A DNA stretch of 64,000 bases from DAIMFL01 sp964372215 (lineage in GTDB: Bacteria; Pseudomonadota; Alphaproteobacteria; Dongiales; Dongiaceae), in the NCBI GenBank assembly GCA_964372215.1, contig CAYJQC010000011.1, positions 81,552 through 145,551 on the forward strand. Direction: 5' to 3'. The notes beneath the pieces were generated by a model. That model had not been told where the DNA came from, made no database searches, and was given only the letters and a program-made list of their open reading frames with translations. The translations under genes were made by a program, and so were the position numbers. This document shows positions 16,398 through 25,328 of this stretch, in pieces (position 1 is the first letter of the stretch; the number at the start of each line of letters is the position of its first letter).

Positions 16398-17991
16398 CGT
16401 CGAGCACAGCGCCCGACCATCGAGGCTCGCCGGCTTCCGGGCCGTGATCGGCAGGTGGGCGCCGGGCTGGACGATGCGCTGCAAGCTGTGCTGGCGCATG
16501 ACCTGGATCGTGTTCGCCGCGATCGTGCTGGTCGAGGCGGTGATCCTGGTGCCGTCGGTGCACCGCTACGAGCAGGACCGGCTGGCCGCCCTCGACGCCC
16601 AGGCCCAGGCCGCCATGGCCGGCGCCCTGGCGGCGGATCACAGCGCGTCGCCGAACGATCTCGTCAATCGCGTCAAGAACCTCGCCAGCATCGGCGGCCT
16701 GATCGGCGGCAAGATCTACGACCGGCGCGGCCTGCTGATCGCGACCTTCGGCAAGCTTCCGGCCGCCGCGCCCGGCGATCCCGCGCTCACCGACATGCTG
16801 CGGCGCCATGACGGCACCGGCATGGAGCGGCTGTGGCGCTTCGACAAGCCGCGCCCGGTCGTCGTCGTCGCCCGGGTCGACAGCGCGTCGGTGCCCGGCG
16901 CGGTCGCCGCATTCGTGGTCCGCATTGCCGGCCTGGTCGCGATCGTCTCGCTGTTCGTCACCGCCGTCATGATGATCATCCTGCGGCTGTGGGTCCTGCA
17001 GCCGATCGTGCGCCTGGGCGCGACCATGGCCGAAGCCGCGGCCGATCCCGAACATCCTGCGAATCATCTGCTCGGAACCGGCCGCGACGACGAGCTCGGA
17101 ACCGTCTATGTGCACTACAACAAGATGGTCGGCCGCATCGCCAGCGGCATCGCCCGGGTCCACGAGCGCGAGGCGATGCTGAGCGAGCTGACCCGCACGC
17201 TCGAGCAGCGGGTGGCCGAGCGCACCCGGGAATTGCGGGCCGCCAAGGATCAGGCGGAGCATGCCAACCGCGCCAAGTCGGACTTCCTGGCCAATATGAG
17301 CCATGAGCTTCGGACGCCGCTGAATGCGATCATCGGGTTCTCCGAGCTGATGTGCGACGAACGCATCGTCCGGCCCGACAGCGATCGGTTCCGCGGATAC
17401 GCCGAGGACATCCGCCGCAGCGGCGATCATCTGCTCGGCGTCATCAGCGACATTCTCGACATGGCCAAGATCGAAGCCGGACAGATGGAGTTCCATCCGG
17501 AATCGATCGACCTGCGTCAGGCCGTCGACGCGGCGGTGCTTCTGCTGGGCCCGCGCGCGAGCAATTCGGGCATCAGCCTGACCGTGCAGATCCCCGCCGA
17601 CCTGCCGCGACTCGAGGCCGACCCGCTGCGGCTGAAGCAGATCCTGATCAACCTGCTGTCCAACGCCGTCAAGTTCACCAAGCCGGGCGGCCGGGTCGAG
17701 ATCGCCGCGGCGATCGAGCCGAATGGCGAGCTGTGCATCTCGATCACCGACAATGGCATCGGCATCGCCGCCGAAGATATCGAGCGGATCATGGAGCCGT
17801 TCGGCCAGGTCGAAGGCGCGCTCAGCCGCTCCAGCGAGGGCACCGGGCTCGGCCTGTCGATCGCGCGTTCCCTGGCAGAATGGCATGGCGGACGCCTCGC
17901 CATCGACAGCCGGCTGGGCGAGGGCACGCGGGTCTCGGTCCATTTGCCGCGCGACCGCCTGGTCGGCGCGGCCAGCCGGCTCTCCGCCTGA
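16384..17991 (+). CDS. Membrane sensor histidine kinase
   Basis: 535 residues if the GTG at 16384 is used; an ATG at 16474 (MRCKLCWRMTW) is an alternative. A first helix (~40-58) and a second (~175-205) enclose a periplasmic loop of about 120 residues with no recognised domain. A HAMP-like stretch, a coiled coil (~255-300), an H-box (FLANMSHELRTPLNAIIGF, phospho-His near 309) and a complete ATPase domain (LLSNAVKFT, DNGIGI, GTGLGLSIARSLAEWHGG) follow. No receiver is fused and no response-regulator gene is adjacent, so it is an orphan kinase. The H-box type is that of PleC/DivJ-like alphaproteobacterial kinases. Confidence 0.88.
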   Translation: MAADSVEHSARPSRLAGFRAVIGRWAPGWTMRCKLCWRMTWIVFAAIVLVEAVILVPSVHRYEQDRLAALDAQAQAAMAGALAADHSASPNDLVNRVKNLASIGGLIGGKIYDRRGLLIATFGKLPAAAPGDPALTDMLRRHDGTGMERLWRFDKPRPVVVVARVDSASVPGAVAAFVVRIAGLVAIVSLFVTAVMMIILRLWVLQPIVRLGATMAEAAADPEHPANHLLGTGRDDELGTVYVHYNKMVGRIASGIARVHEREAMLSELTRTLEQRVAERTRELRAAKDQAEHANRAKSDFLANMSHELRTPLNAIIGFSELMCDERIVRPDSDRFRGYAEDIRRSGDHLLGVISDILDMAKIEAGQMEFHPESIDLRQAVDAAVLLLGPRASNSGISLTVQIPADLPRLEADPLRLKQILINLLSNAVKFTKPGGRVEIAAAIEPNGELCISITDNGIGIAAEDIERIMEPFGQVEGALSRSSEGTGLGLSIARSLAEWHGGRLAIDSRLGEGTRVSVHLPRDRLVGAASRLSA

Positions 17992-18088
17992 CCGCGCCTG
18001 TCGCCGCAGGGCGGTGGCGGTTGCCGATATCGCGCGATCGGTCCAGGATGCGCGGCGTGATGAGAAGCGATCCGGGCGGAAGAAGACC

Positions 18089-19000
18089 ATGAGCCGGCAA
18101 CCCGCCGACGCGCCGGAACGCGCCGACGCGGCGGGCGCGATCGAGATGGTGATCGAGCCGCGTGAGCGCGATCTCGGGGGCTTCACGGTGCGCCGGGTGT
18201 TGCCTTCGGCGCGCCGTCGGATGGTCGGCCCCTTCATCTTCTTCGACCACATGGGACCGACGCGGTTCGCGCCCGGACAGGGCATCGACGTCAGGCCGCA
18301 TCCGCATATCGGCCTGGCCACGGTCACCTATCTGTTCGACGGCGAGATCATGCACCGCGACAGCCTCGGCTGCGTGCAGGCGATCCGGCCGGGCGCGGTG
18401 AACTGGATGACCGCCGGGCGCGGCATCGTCCATTCCGAGCGCACCGATCCCGAGCGCCGGCGCAGCGGCGCGGCGCTGCACGGCATCCAGTCCTGGGTGG
18501 CGCTGCCCGATGCGCATGAGGAGACGGCGCCCGCCTTCCATCACCACTCCGCCGATACGCTGCCTGAGATCGCGCGCGACGGCGTCAAACTGCGGCTGAT
18601 CGCCGGCACGGCGTTCGGCGCGCGGTCGCCGGTCGCGGTGCTCTCGCCGATGTTTTACGTCGACGCGGCGCTCGGTGCCGGCGCCACGCTGATGCTCCCC
18701 GAGGAGCATGCCGAGCGCGCGATCTACGTGGTCGAGGGCGGCGTGCGCGCGGCTGGCGCGGAGGTCGCCGCTGGCGCCATGGCGGTGGTCCGGCCGGGCG
18801 CCGCGATCGAGCTCTCCGCCCGGGCGCCGGCGCGGGTGATGCTGCTCGGCGGCGCGCCGTTCGCCGTCAAGCGGCAGATCTGGTGGAACTTCGTCTCGAG
18901 TTCGCCCGAGCGGATCGAGCAGGCCAAGGCCGATTGGCGCGAGGGCCGTTTTCCGGTGGTTCCCGGCGAGACCGAGTTCATCCCGCTGCCCGAGGGCTGA
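18089..19000 (+). CDS. Pirin-family cupin protein
   Basis: 303 residues from the ATG at 18089, with GGCGGAAGAAG upstream. The N-terminal cupin carries the pirin metal-binding signature: HPH in RPHPHIGLATVTYLF, then EIMHRDSLG and the diagnostic WMTAGRGIVHSE. The C-terminal half is the second cupin (pirin_C), ending IWWNFVSSSPERIEQAKADW. Pirins bind iron; some oxidise quercetin-like substrates and others act in regulation, so the substrate here is not predictable. The next gene is convergent. Confidence 0.9.
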   Translation: MSRQPADAPERADAAGAIEMVIEPRERDLGGFTVRRVLPSARRRMVGPFIFFDHMGPTRFAPGQGIDVRPHPHIGLATVTYLFDGEIMHRDSLGCVQAIRPGAVNWMTAGRGIVHSERTDPERRRSGAALHGIQSWVALPDAHEETAPAFHHHSADTLPEIARDGVKLRLIAGTAFGARSPVAVLSPMFYVDAALGAGATLMLPEEHAERAIYVVEGGVRAAGAEVAAGAMAVVRPGAAIELSARAPARVMLLGGAPFAVKRQIWWNFVSSSPERIEQAKADWREGRFPVVPGETEFIPLPEG

Positions 19001-19015
19001 GCGCCGGCGCGGCCG

Positions 19016-19384
19016 TCAGACGGACTCCAGTTCGATCAGTTCGATCCGGTTGCCGAAGGGGTCGTGGACGAAGCCGCGGCGCCGTCCCGACACTTGCTGT
19101 GCGTCATTCACCTCGGCACCGAAATTGCGCGCGGCGGCGAGCACCGCCGCGAGATCGTCGACGACCAGCGCCGGATGGGCCTTGCGCGCGGGACGGAAGT
19201 CCTGCTCGGCGCCGACATGCAGCTCGACCCGGCCATTGCCGAACCAGGCGCCGCCGAGCCTCAGCAACCCGTCGGGCTTGGGCATCTCGGCGAGGCCGAG
19301 CACGGCGGTGTAGAACGCCCGCGCCTGGGCCTCGCCGCCGATCGGCATGGCGAGCTGCACGTGGTCGATGGCGAGCAGCGTCAT
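19016..19384 (-). CDS. VOC (glyoxalase/bleomycin-resistance) family protein
   Basis: 122 residues, a single VOC domain of two beta-alpha-beta-beta-beta units. Candidate metal ligands are H8 (IDHVQLAMP), the Glu in VELHVGAEQ and the Glu in FGNRIELIEL. The phrase GFVHDPFGNRIELIE is typical of small uncharacterised VOC proteins. Substrate unknown. The inverted-repeat element at 19399-19576 begins 14 bp upstream of its start and would contain or replace its promoter. Confidence 0.85.
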   Translation of the reverse strand: MTLLAIDHVQLAMPIGGEAQARAFYTAVLGLAEMPKPDGLLRLGGAWFGNGRVELHVGAEQDFRPARKAHPALVVDDLAAVLAAARNFGAEVNDAQQVSGRRRGFVHDPFGNRIELIELESV

Positions 19385-19398
19385 CGCATCGGGCTCCT

Positions 19399-19576
19399 AG
19401 ACCAAGGTCGCCCCGGATTGACTCAATCCGAGGCGCGACTCTTGGTCTACCTTCTTGCAGTAGAGCATGATTCATCAATTGCATTGCAGCGGAGCCATCG
19501 ACGACTCAGGCGCGGATACAATGGAAAATCGAAGAGTCGCGTCTCGGATCGTGTCACTTCGGGACGATCTTGGCCT
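19399..19576. repeat. 178-bp element with 45-bp imperfect terminal inverted repeats (MITE-like)
   Basis: 19399-19443 and the reverse complement of 19532-19576 match at about 36 of 45 positions. The inner parts share the 10-base core GCGACTCTT plus flanking CCGAG. The 88 bp between them hold no gene. The length, the long terminal repeats and the lack of coding capacity suit a miniature inverted-repeat element or a large cruciform or RNA hairpin. I could not establish a target-site duplication. Confidence 0.6.
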
Positions 19577-19690
19577 GCCGGCCGGACCCCGACAAGTGCG
19601 TCGCCGATGTCGGTTGACCCTGGCCGCCCAGCGGCTCGGCCGCCACCGACCCGTGCGCGCAGGCGTGGGCACGCGGCAGGGTGCCGGCGG

Positions 19691-20818
19691 TCAGGCCCGG
19701 CAGCGCACCGGCGACAGGTCGGCTTCGGCCACGCCGAGGGCGCGGATGTCCGCGGGCAGTTCGCCGGCGGTGGCTAGGCCGCAGATCGCGCGGCCCAGGC
19801 TCTCCGCCATCATGATTCCGTAGCCGCCTTGGCCGGCCAGCCAGAAGAATCCTTCGGTGCCGGGCTCGGCGCCGCACACCGGCGCGCCGTCGGCGACGAA
19901 CGAGCGCAGGCCGGCCCAGCGGTTGCCGATGCGCTTGACCGGTACGCTGGTCACCCGTTCGAACCAGTCGACGACGATGGCGATGTCGAGGTCCTCCGGC
20001 TGGGCGTCGCAGGGCGGCGACGGCGTGGCGTCGCCCGGCGATACCATCAGCCGCTCGGCATCGGGCTTGAAGTAGTGGTCGTTGTCGAGCTGGTCGACCG
20101 CCGGCATGGCGCGCAGATCGATGCCCGGCGGCAGGTCGATCATGATCGCGGTGCGCCGTTTCGGCACCAGCCCGACCGGCGCCACGCCGGCCAGCGCAGC
20201 GATCTCGTCGGCCCAGGCGCCGGCCGCGTTGACCACGACCGGCGCGGCGTAGGTTTCGCCGCCGGCCTCGATCTGCCAGTTGGCGCCGCGGCGCGCGATC
20301 GATTCGGTCCGCGCGCCGGTGATCACCCTGCCGCCGCCGGCGGTGAGGCCCCGGAGCAGGCCGTGATGGATGGCGTGGACGTCCATGTCGAGCACGCCCT
20401 GCTCGTAGGCGGCGCGGCCGACCGCCGCGCGCTTCAGGATCGGCATCAGCTCGACCGCGCGATCCGGGCTCACCTCGACGATCTGGGTGCCGGTCGGATC
20501 GAGCGCCAGGGTCTGCTCCACCAGGTCCGGCGCCTCGGGCGGGGCGATGCCGAGCGCCCCGCGGGGGCCGAGCAGTCCGTGCTCGGCAAAGCCTGCCGGC
20601 GGGTTCTCCAGGAACGCCAGGCTCGCCTGGTTCAGCGCGCGGGCGACGCGGTTGCCGTAGAACCGGGTGTAGAGCGCCGCCGAGCGTCCGGTCGAGTGGT
20701 AGCCGGGCTGCGACTCGGCTTCGAGCAGGATGACCTTGCCATGGCGCGCCAGCGCGAACCCGGCGCCGGCACCCGCGGCTCCGGCGCCGATGATGAGAAA
20801 GTCGCAGGCGACGGTCAC
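19691..20818 (-). CDS. FAD-dependent D-amino acid dehydrogenase, D-arginine dehydrogenase-like
   Basis: 375 residues, the same length as Pseudomonas aeruginosa D-arginine dehydrogenase DauA, which it resembles along its whole length. It has the FAD motif LIIGAGAAGAGAGFALA, PGYHSTGRSAALYT (active-site His/Ser loop), VVNAAGAWADEIAALAGV, PKRRTAIM, WAGLRSFVADG and GFFWLAGQGGYGI. The family strips D-amino acids to 2-imino (then keto) acids and reduces a quinone or similar acceptor. It has no signal peptide. It is downstream of the MATE pump gene (39 bp). The broad substrate range of the family makes D-proline derivatives possible substrates too. Confidence 0.85.
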   Translation of the reverse strand: MTVACDFLIIGAGAAGAGAGFALARHGKVILLEAESQPGYHSTGRSAALYTRFYGNRVARALNQASLAFLENPPAGFAEHGLLGPRGALGIAPPEAPDLVEQTLALDPTGTQIVEVSPDRAVELMPILKRAAVGRAAYEQGVLDMDVHAIHHGLLRGLTAGGGRVITGARTESIARRGANWQIEAGGETYAAPVVVNAAGAWADEIAALAGVAPVGLVPKRRTAIMIDLPPGIDLRAMPAVDQLDNDHYFKPDAERLMVSPGDATPSPPCDAQPEDLDIAIVVDWFERVTSVPVKRIGNRWAGLRSFVADGAPVCGAEPGTEGFFWLAGQGGYGIMMAESLGRAICGLATAGELPADIRALGVAEADLSPVRCRA

Positions 20819-20857
20819 GATGGGAACCTCGTTGAATGCGGCATGGCGGGCTGACGC

Positions 20858-22243
20858 TCAGGCGGGGCGGATGCGTTGCCGGGAAATGACATGGAACCGG
20901 CCGCCGAGCAACAGGGTGGCGGCGATCAGCCCGACCACCAGTCCGCTCATCAGCCCGACCATGCCGAGATCGAAGACGATCCCGAGGAAATACCCGACCG
21001 GCACGGTGATGCCCCAGAACGCGACGGCGTGCATCACGGTCGGGACGATCACGTCGGCCGCGCCGCGCACCGCGCCCATCAGCACGCCCTGCAGCCCGTC
21101 GACGATCAGCATCGGCGCGGCGATGCCGAGCGCCAGCACGGCGACCGCCTGGACCGCGTGATCGGTGGTGTAGAAGCCGGCGATCGGCTGGCGAAAGGCG
21201 GTGACCACCAGCGCCATCGCCACCATCAGCACGCAGACCAGGCCGGTGCCGACCCAGCCCGCCCGGGCGATGCCGATGCGGTCGCCGCGGCCGACCGCGT
21301 TGGCGACCCGCACGGCGGTCGCGGTCGACAGGCCGAGGGTCAGCATGAAGCACAGCGTGACGACGTTCAGCGTCACCTGATAGGCGGCGAGCGTCGCTTC
21401 GCCGAGCCAGCCGGCGAAGATCGTCATGGCCGAGAACGCCGTGGTCTCCAGCGCGGTTCCCGCCGCCAGCGGCGCGCCGATCTTGAGCAGCTTGCCGGCA
21501 AAATGCAGATGGCCCCTCAGCGGCGCCCGGACCCCGAAGCGATGGCGCTCGGCCATCAGCAGCGCATAGCCGACGATCACCGCCAGCATCAGCCAGCGGG
21601 TGATGGTGGTGGCGAGCACGGCGCCGTCGGAGCCCATCGCCGGCGCGCCGGCATGGCCGAAGATGAAGACCCAGTTGAGCGCCGCGTTGATCGCATTGGC
21701 GCCGAGCGCAATGGTCATGCCGGCATTGGGCCGCCCGACCCCCTCGAGGAACGAGGTGGTGGCCACGTACATCATGATCGCCGGCATGCCCGGCGCGAAC
21801 AAGGCGAGCGCGCGGCCGCCGCCGGCCGCGATGTCCGGGGTCTGGCCGAGCCAGGTCAGGATCGCTTCTCCGGCCAGCAGCACCAGTCCGAACAGGATTC
21901 CCATCACGGCGGCGATCAGCAGGGCCAGGCGCCAGATCCGGCCGGCGTGCTCGGGCCGTCCGGCGCCATCGGCCTGGGCGACCAGCACCACGGTGCCGAC
22001 CAGCAGGCCGGTCCCGGTGACCATCAGGGTCACCTGGGGCGCCAGGCTGATGCCGTAGAACGCCAGCTCCTGGCCGCCGGCATGGCCGACCATGATGGTG
22101 TCGACGGCGACCATGACGACCAGCCCGGCGCGCGACAGCATCACCGGCACCGCCAGGGCGAAGGTGCGGCGGATGTGGTGTCCCAGGCTGAAGGTTTGGA
22201 CCGGCGTCGACTCGACAACCGGAGCGGGCGGTGGCAGCGGCAT
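20858..22243 (-). CDS. MATE-family multidrug efflux transporter
   Basis: 461 residues with twelve hydrophobic segments in two related halves, typical of MATE (NorM-like) cation-coupled drug exporters. Recognisable pieces are VPVMLSRAGLVVMVAVDTIMVGH, GTGLLVGTVVLVAQADGA near the first half, and the second-half repeat GLSTATAVRVANAVGRGD. Inner membrane. It is followed closely by the D-amino acid dehydrogenase on the same strand. No regulator is adjacent. Confidence 0.92.
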   Translation of the reverse strand: MPLPPPAPVVESTPVQTFSLGHHIRRTFALAVPVMLSRAGLVVMVAVDTIMVGHAGGQELAFYGISLAPQVTLMVTGTGLLVGTVVLVAQADGAGRPEHAGRIWRLALLIAAVMGILFGLVLLAGEAILTWLGQTPDIAAGGGRALALFAPGMPAIMMYVATTSFLEGVGRPNAGMTIALGANAINAALNWVFIFGHAGAPAMGSDGAVLATTITRWLMLAVIVGYALLMAERHRFGVRAPLRGHLHFAGKLLKIGAPLAAGTALETTAFSAMTIFAGWLGEATLAAYQVTLNVVTLCFMLTLGLSTATAVRVANAVGRGDRIGIARAGWVGTGLVCVLMVAMALVVTAFRQPIAGFYTTDHAVQAVAVLALGIAAPMLIVDGLQGVLMGAVRGAADVIVPTVMHAVAFWGITVPVGYFLGIVFDLGMVGLMSGLVVGLIAATLLLGGRFHVISRQRIRPA

Positions 22244-22410
22244 GGCGGCGGACAGTACACCAGCCGCGTGGCGATGCCATCATCTGCAGTACCGCCGGCC
22301 GGGGTATTCCGAGGGCGGCCCGACCCGGCCGAAAGACGGTTTACGGCTGCTTAAGCCCGGTCCGGTAGAACGAAGCGGGGGGAGCCGCTCGCGGAACCCG
22401 GGAACTGTCG

Positions 22411-23340
22411 ATGTCCAGCGCCAAGCCGAAGCCGCGGACCCACGTGCCGCTGAAGCTGCGCCTCAAGGCGTGGTGGGACGGCTGCGACGTCGTCGTGCAT
22501 GCGCGCGACGGCGGCGAGGAACCGCAGGCGCAGACACCGGCCCGCCAAGTCGTCGGATTCCGCGATCCCGACAAGCCGTGGCAGACCGCCAAGGCGAAGC
22601 TCGCCTGCATGCTCTGGGGCGAGGGCTTTTCCCATCCCGGCGACATCGGGCATGTGCTCGAACTCGCCAAGCCGTTCGCGTTGACCCCGGCGATGACCGT
22701 GGTCGACCTCTGTGCCGGGCTGGGCGGTGGCGCGCGGGCGATCGTCGAGGAGTTCGGCGTCTGGGTGACTGGCATGGAACCTGACCCGGAGCTCGCCGAA
22801 GCCGGCATGCAGATCTCGACCAAGGCCGGCCAGGCCAAGAAGGCCGCGGTCAGCCATTACGATCCGGAAAATCTGGATATCCGGGCCGGCACGGTCGACT
22901 GCTTCCTGTGCCGCCAACTGCTGCATCGGGTCGACAACAAGGCGGGATTCCTGACCGGCGTCGTGCGGGCGATCAAGGGCCGCGGCCAGCTTGTGATCAC
23001 CGACTACATGCTTGCCGATGCGGCGGCGGCGGACTCCCCGGCGATCCAGGCCTGGCGCGAGTCCGAGCCGGTGCCCCTTCATCTCGCCACCGCGGACGCC
23101 TACGCCAAGCTGCTGGCCGGGGCCGGGCTGGACGTCCGGGTCACCGAGGACATGACCGCCGGGTTCCGCAGCATGGTGCTGCAGGGCTGGTCGGGCCTGA
23201 CCACGGCGACCCAGGGGGCGACCCTGGATCCCGAGCTGGTGGTCGCCCTGGTCGACGAGCTGGAGCGCTGGACCCGGCGCATCGCCGCCTTCGACAGCGG
23301 CGCCCTGAAGCTGGTCCGGTTCTATGCCCTGCGGGGCTAG
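22411..23340 (+). CDS. SAM-dependent methyltransferase (class I)
   Basis: 309 residues. The Rossmann methyltransferase core begins near residue 90 with motif I VVDLCAGLGGGARAI, followed by the acidic GMEPDPELAEAG, DCFLCRQLLHRVDNK and GQLVITDYML. The ~85-residue N-terminal part (with WWDGCD and WGEGFSHPGDIG) is not recognised; a similar start occurs in uncharacterised alphaproteobacterial methyltransferases. The fold is that of small-molecule methyltransferases, but the acceptor is unknown. It precedes rpmJ on the same strand by 134 bp, with a separate promoter for rpmJ in the gap. Confidence 0.82.
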   Translation: MSSAKPKPRTHVPLKLRLKAWWDGCDVVVHARDGGEEPQAQTPARQVVGFRDPDKPWQTAKAKLACMLWGEGFSHPGDIGHVLELAKPFALTPAMTVVDLCAGLGGGARAIVEEFGVWVTGMEPDPELAEAGMQISTKAGQAKKAAVSHYDPENLDIRAGTVDCFLCRQLLHRVDNKAGFLTGVVRAIKGRGQLVITDYMLADAAAADSPAIQAWRESEPVPLHLATADAYAKLLAGAGLDVRVTEDMTAGFRSMVLQGWSGLTTATQGATLDPELVVALVDELERWTRRIAAFDSGALKLVRFYALRG

Positions 23341-23395
23341 GATGCGGCCCCGGGGGCGGCCCGGCCGCGGCGCCCGGACGTGCTGTGGCATGCGG

Positions 23396-23425
23396 TTGAC
23401 AGCACCGGGGGCGACCCCCTATTTT
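23396..23425 (+). promoter_or_regulatory. sigma70-type promoter for rpmJ
   Basis: TTGACA (23396-23401), an 18-base spacer and TATTTT (23420-23425) lie about 50 bp upstream of the rpmJ start. The -35 is perfect and the -10 matches four of six. Confidence 0.6.
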
Positions 23426-23474
23426 CCCGGGCTCGCGAACGGGCCCCGGCGCCCCTGGAGACGGACAGCGCATC

Positions 23475-23600
23475 ATGAAGGTAGTTAACTCTTTGAAATC
23501 GGCCAAGACGCGCGACAAGAATTGCCGCGTCATCCGGCGCAAGGGGCGGGTCTACGTGATCAACAAGACCAACCCGCGGTTCAAGGCCCGCCAGGGCTGA
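23475..23600 (+). CDS. rpmJ: 50S ribosomal protein bL36
   Basis: 41 residues: MKVVNSLKSAKTRDKNC..., ending VINKTNPRFKARQG. This is the 41-residue bL36 form with only one cysteine, so it is the zinc-free (C-minus) type that is the usual single rpmJ of alphaproteobacteria. It binds 23S rRNA in the large subunit. It stands alone, away from the ribosomal protein clusters, as is normal in this class, and has its own promoter and a strong terminator. Confidence 0.97.
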   Translation: MKVVNSLKSAKTRDKNCRVIRRKGRVYVINKTNPRFKARQG

Positions 23601-23661
23601 TCCTGGGCGGCCGGCGCGGCGATCGGCCGCGCGCGACGCCTCGAGCCGCCGAAAAATGAGG

Positions 23662-23690
23662 AAACCGCGCCTGCGACGGCGCGGTTTTTT
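23662..23690 (+). terminator. Rho-independent terminator of rpmJ
   Basis: A perfect 10-bp stem (AAACCGCGCC at 23662-23671 with GGCGCGGTTT at 23678-23687) has a 6-base loop and is followed by T to 23690. It lies 61 bp after the rpmJ stop. Confidence 0.92.
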
Positions 23691-23821
23691 GCGTCCGGAG
23701 TCCGGCGGCATTCCCCTGTTCGGTCCCCCGGGCTTGATCCGGTAGCCGCCCTCGCCCAGAGTTGGGCCGACCCCGACTCACCGCGTGTCGACCCTCCCGG
23801 CGCGCCACGAGGCCACCGTTC

Positions 23822-25309
23822 ATGCGCATGCCGGAGCCCGATCCCCAGACGATCGCCGCCCGGGCCGAAATCGCGGCCGGGCTGCGGACGCTGGTGCCGG
23901 GCGTGCCGGTGATCAGCGAGGCGGCGGAACGCAAGGTCTATGAAAGCGACGGCCTGACCGCCTACCGCCAGCCGCCGCTCGCCGTGGTGCTGCCGGGCAC
24001 GACGGCGGAGGTATCGGCGATCCTGAAATATTGCCATGCGCGGCGGCTGAAGGTGGTGCCGCGCGGCGCCGGCACCTCGCTGTCGGGCGGTGCGCTACCC
24101 CTGGCCGACGGCATCCTGATGGGGCTGGCGCGGCTCAACCGCATTCTCGACATCGACCTCGAGAACCGCTGTGCCGTGGTGCAGCCGGGCGTCACCAATC
24201 TCGGCATCAGCCAGGCGGTCGAGCATGCCGGCTTCTACTACGCCCCCGATCCGTCGAGCCAGATCGCCTGCACCATTGGCGGCAACATCGCCGAGAACTC
24301 CGGCGGGGTGCATTGCCTGAAATACGGCCTCACCACCAACAACGTGCTCGGCCTCGAGATCGTGCTGATCGACGGCACCGTGCTGCGCCTCGGCGGCAAG
24401 CATCTCGATGCCGGCAGCTACGACCTGCTCGGCGTCATGACCGGGTCGGAGGGGCTGCTCGGCGTGGTGACCGAGGTGACGGTGCGGCTGCTGAAGAAGC
24501 CGCCGACCTCGCGCGCGCTGCTGATCGGCTTTCCCTCCAACGAATCGGCCGGCGACACGGTCGCCGCCATCATCGCCGCCGGCATCATCCCGGGCGGCAT
24601 GGAGATGATGGACAAGCCGGCGATCGCGGCCGCCGAGGCCTTCGTGCAGGTCGGCTACCCGCTCGATGTCGAGGCGCTGCTGATCGTCGAGCTGGACGGA
24701 CCGGCGCCCGAGGTCGACGAGCTGATCGCCCGGGTCGAGGCGATCGCCCGCGCGCGCGGCGCGGTCTCGCTGCGCGCCAGCACCGGCGAGGCCGAGCGCC
24801 TGGCATTCTGGGCCGGGCGCAAGGCGGCGTTTCCCGCGGTCGGCCGCATCTCGCCCGACTACTACTGCATGGACGGCACGATTCCGCGCCGTCGCCTGCC
24901 CGAGGTGCTGGCGCGCATGCGCGAGCTGTCGGTGCGCTACAATCTGCGCGTCGCCAACGTCTTTCATGCCGGCGACGGCAACCTGCATCCGCTGATCCTG
25001 TACGACGCCAACAAGCCGGGCGAGTTGGAGGCGGCCGAGGAGTTCGGCGCCGATATTCTCAGGCTTTGCGTCGAGGTCGGCGGCGTGCTGACCGGCGAGC
25101 ACGGCGTCGGCGTCGAGAAGCGCGACCTGATGCCCACCATGTTCTCCGAGATCGATCTGGCGCAGCAGCAGCGGCTGAAATGCGCGTTCGATCCCGGCGG
25201 GCTGCTCAATCCCGGCAAGATGTTCCCCGAGCTGCATCGCTGTGCCGAGCTCGGCCGGCTGCACATCCATCGCGGCCAGGTGCCGTTCCCCGACCTGCCC
25301 CGCTTCTGA
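23822..25309 (+). CDS. glcD: Glycolate oxidase, FAD-linked subunit GlcD
   Basis: 495 residues from the ATG at 23822 (GAGG nine bases upstream). An FAD-binding type 4 domain (PRGAGTSLSGGALPL, CTIGGNIAENSGGVHCLKYG, LLGVMTGSEGLLGVVTEVTV) is followed by the cap and C-terminal domain (NVFHAGDGNLHPLILYD, GVLTGEHGVGVEKRDLM). GlcD is the catalytic flavoprotein of the three-part glycolate dehydrogenase that makes glyoxylate and reduces the quinone pool at the inner membrane. It heads a glcD-glcE-glcF operon with gaps of 19 and 5 bp. Confidence 0.96.
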   Translation: MRMPEPDPQTIAARAEIAAGLRTLVPGVPVISEAAERKVYESDGLTAYRQPPLAVVLPGTTAEVSAILKYCHARRLKVVPRGAGTSLSGGALPLADGILMGLARLNRILDIDLENRCAVVQPGVTNLGISQAVEHAGFYYAPDPSSQIACTIGGNIAENSGGVHCLKYGLTTNNVLGLEIVLIDGTVLRLGGKHLDAGSYDLLGVMTGSEGLLGVVTEVTVRLLKKPPTSRALLIGFPSNESAGDTVAAIIAAGIIPGGMEMMDKPAIAAAEAFVQVGYPLDVEALLIVELDGPAPEVDELIARVEAIARARGAVSLRASTGEAERLAFWAGRKAAFPAVGRISPDYYCMDGTIPRRRLPEVLARMRELSVRYNLRVANVFHAGDGNLHPLILYDANKPGELEAAEEFGADILRLCVEVGGVLTGEHGVGVEKRDLMPTMFSEIDLAQQQRLKCAFDPGGLLNPGKMFPELHRCAELGRLHIHRGQVPFPDLPRF

Positions 25310-25328
25310 ATTTACGGACCAGACCACA

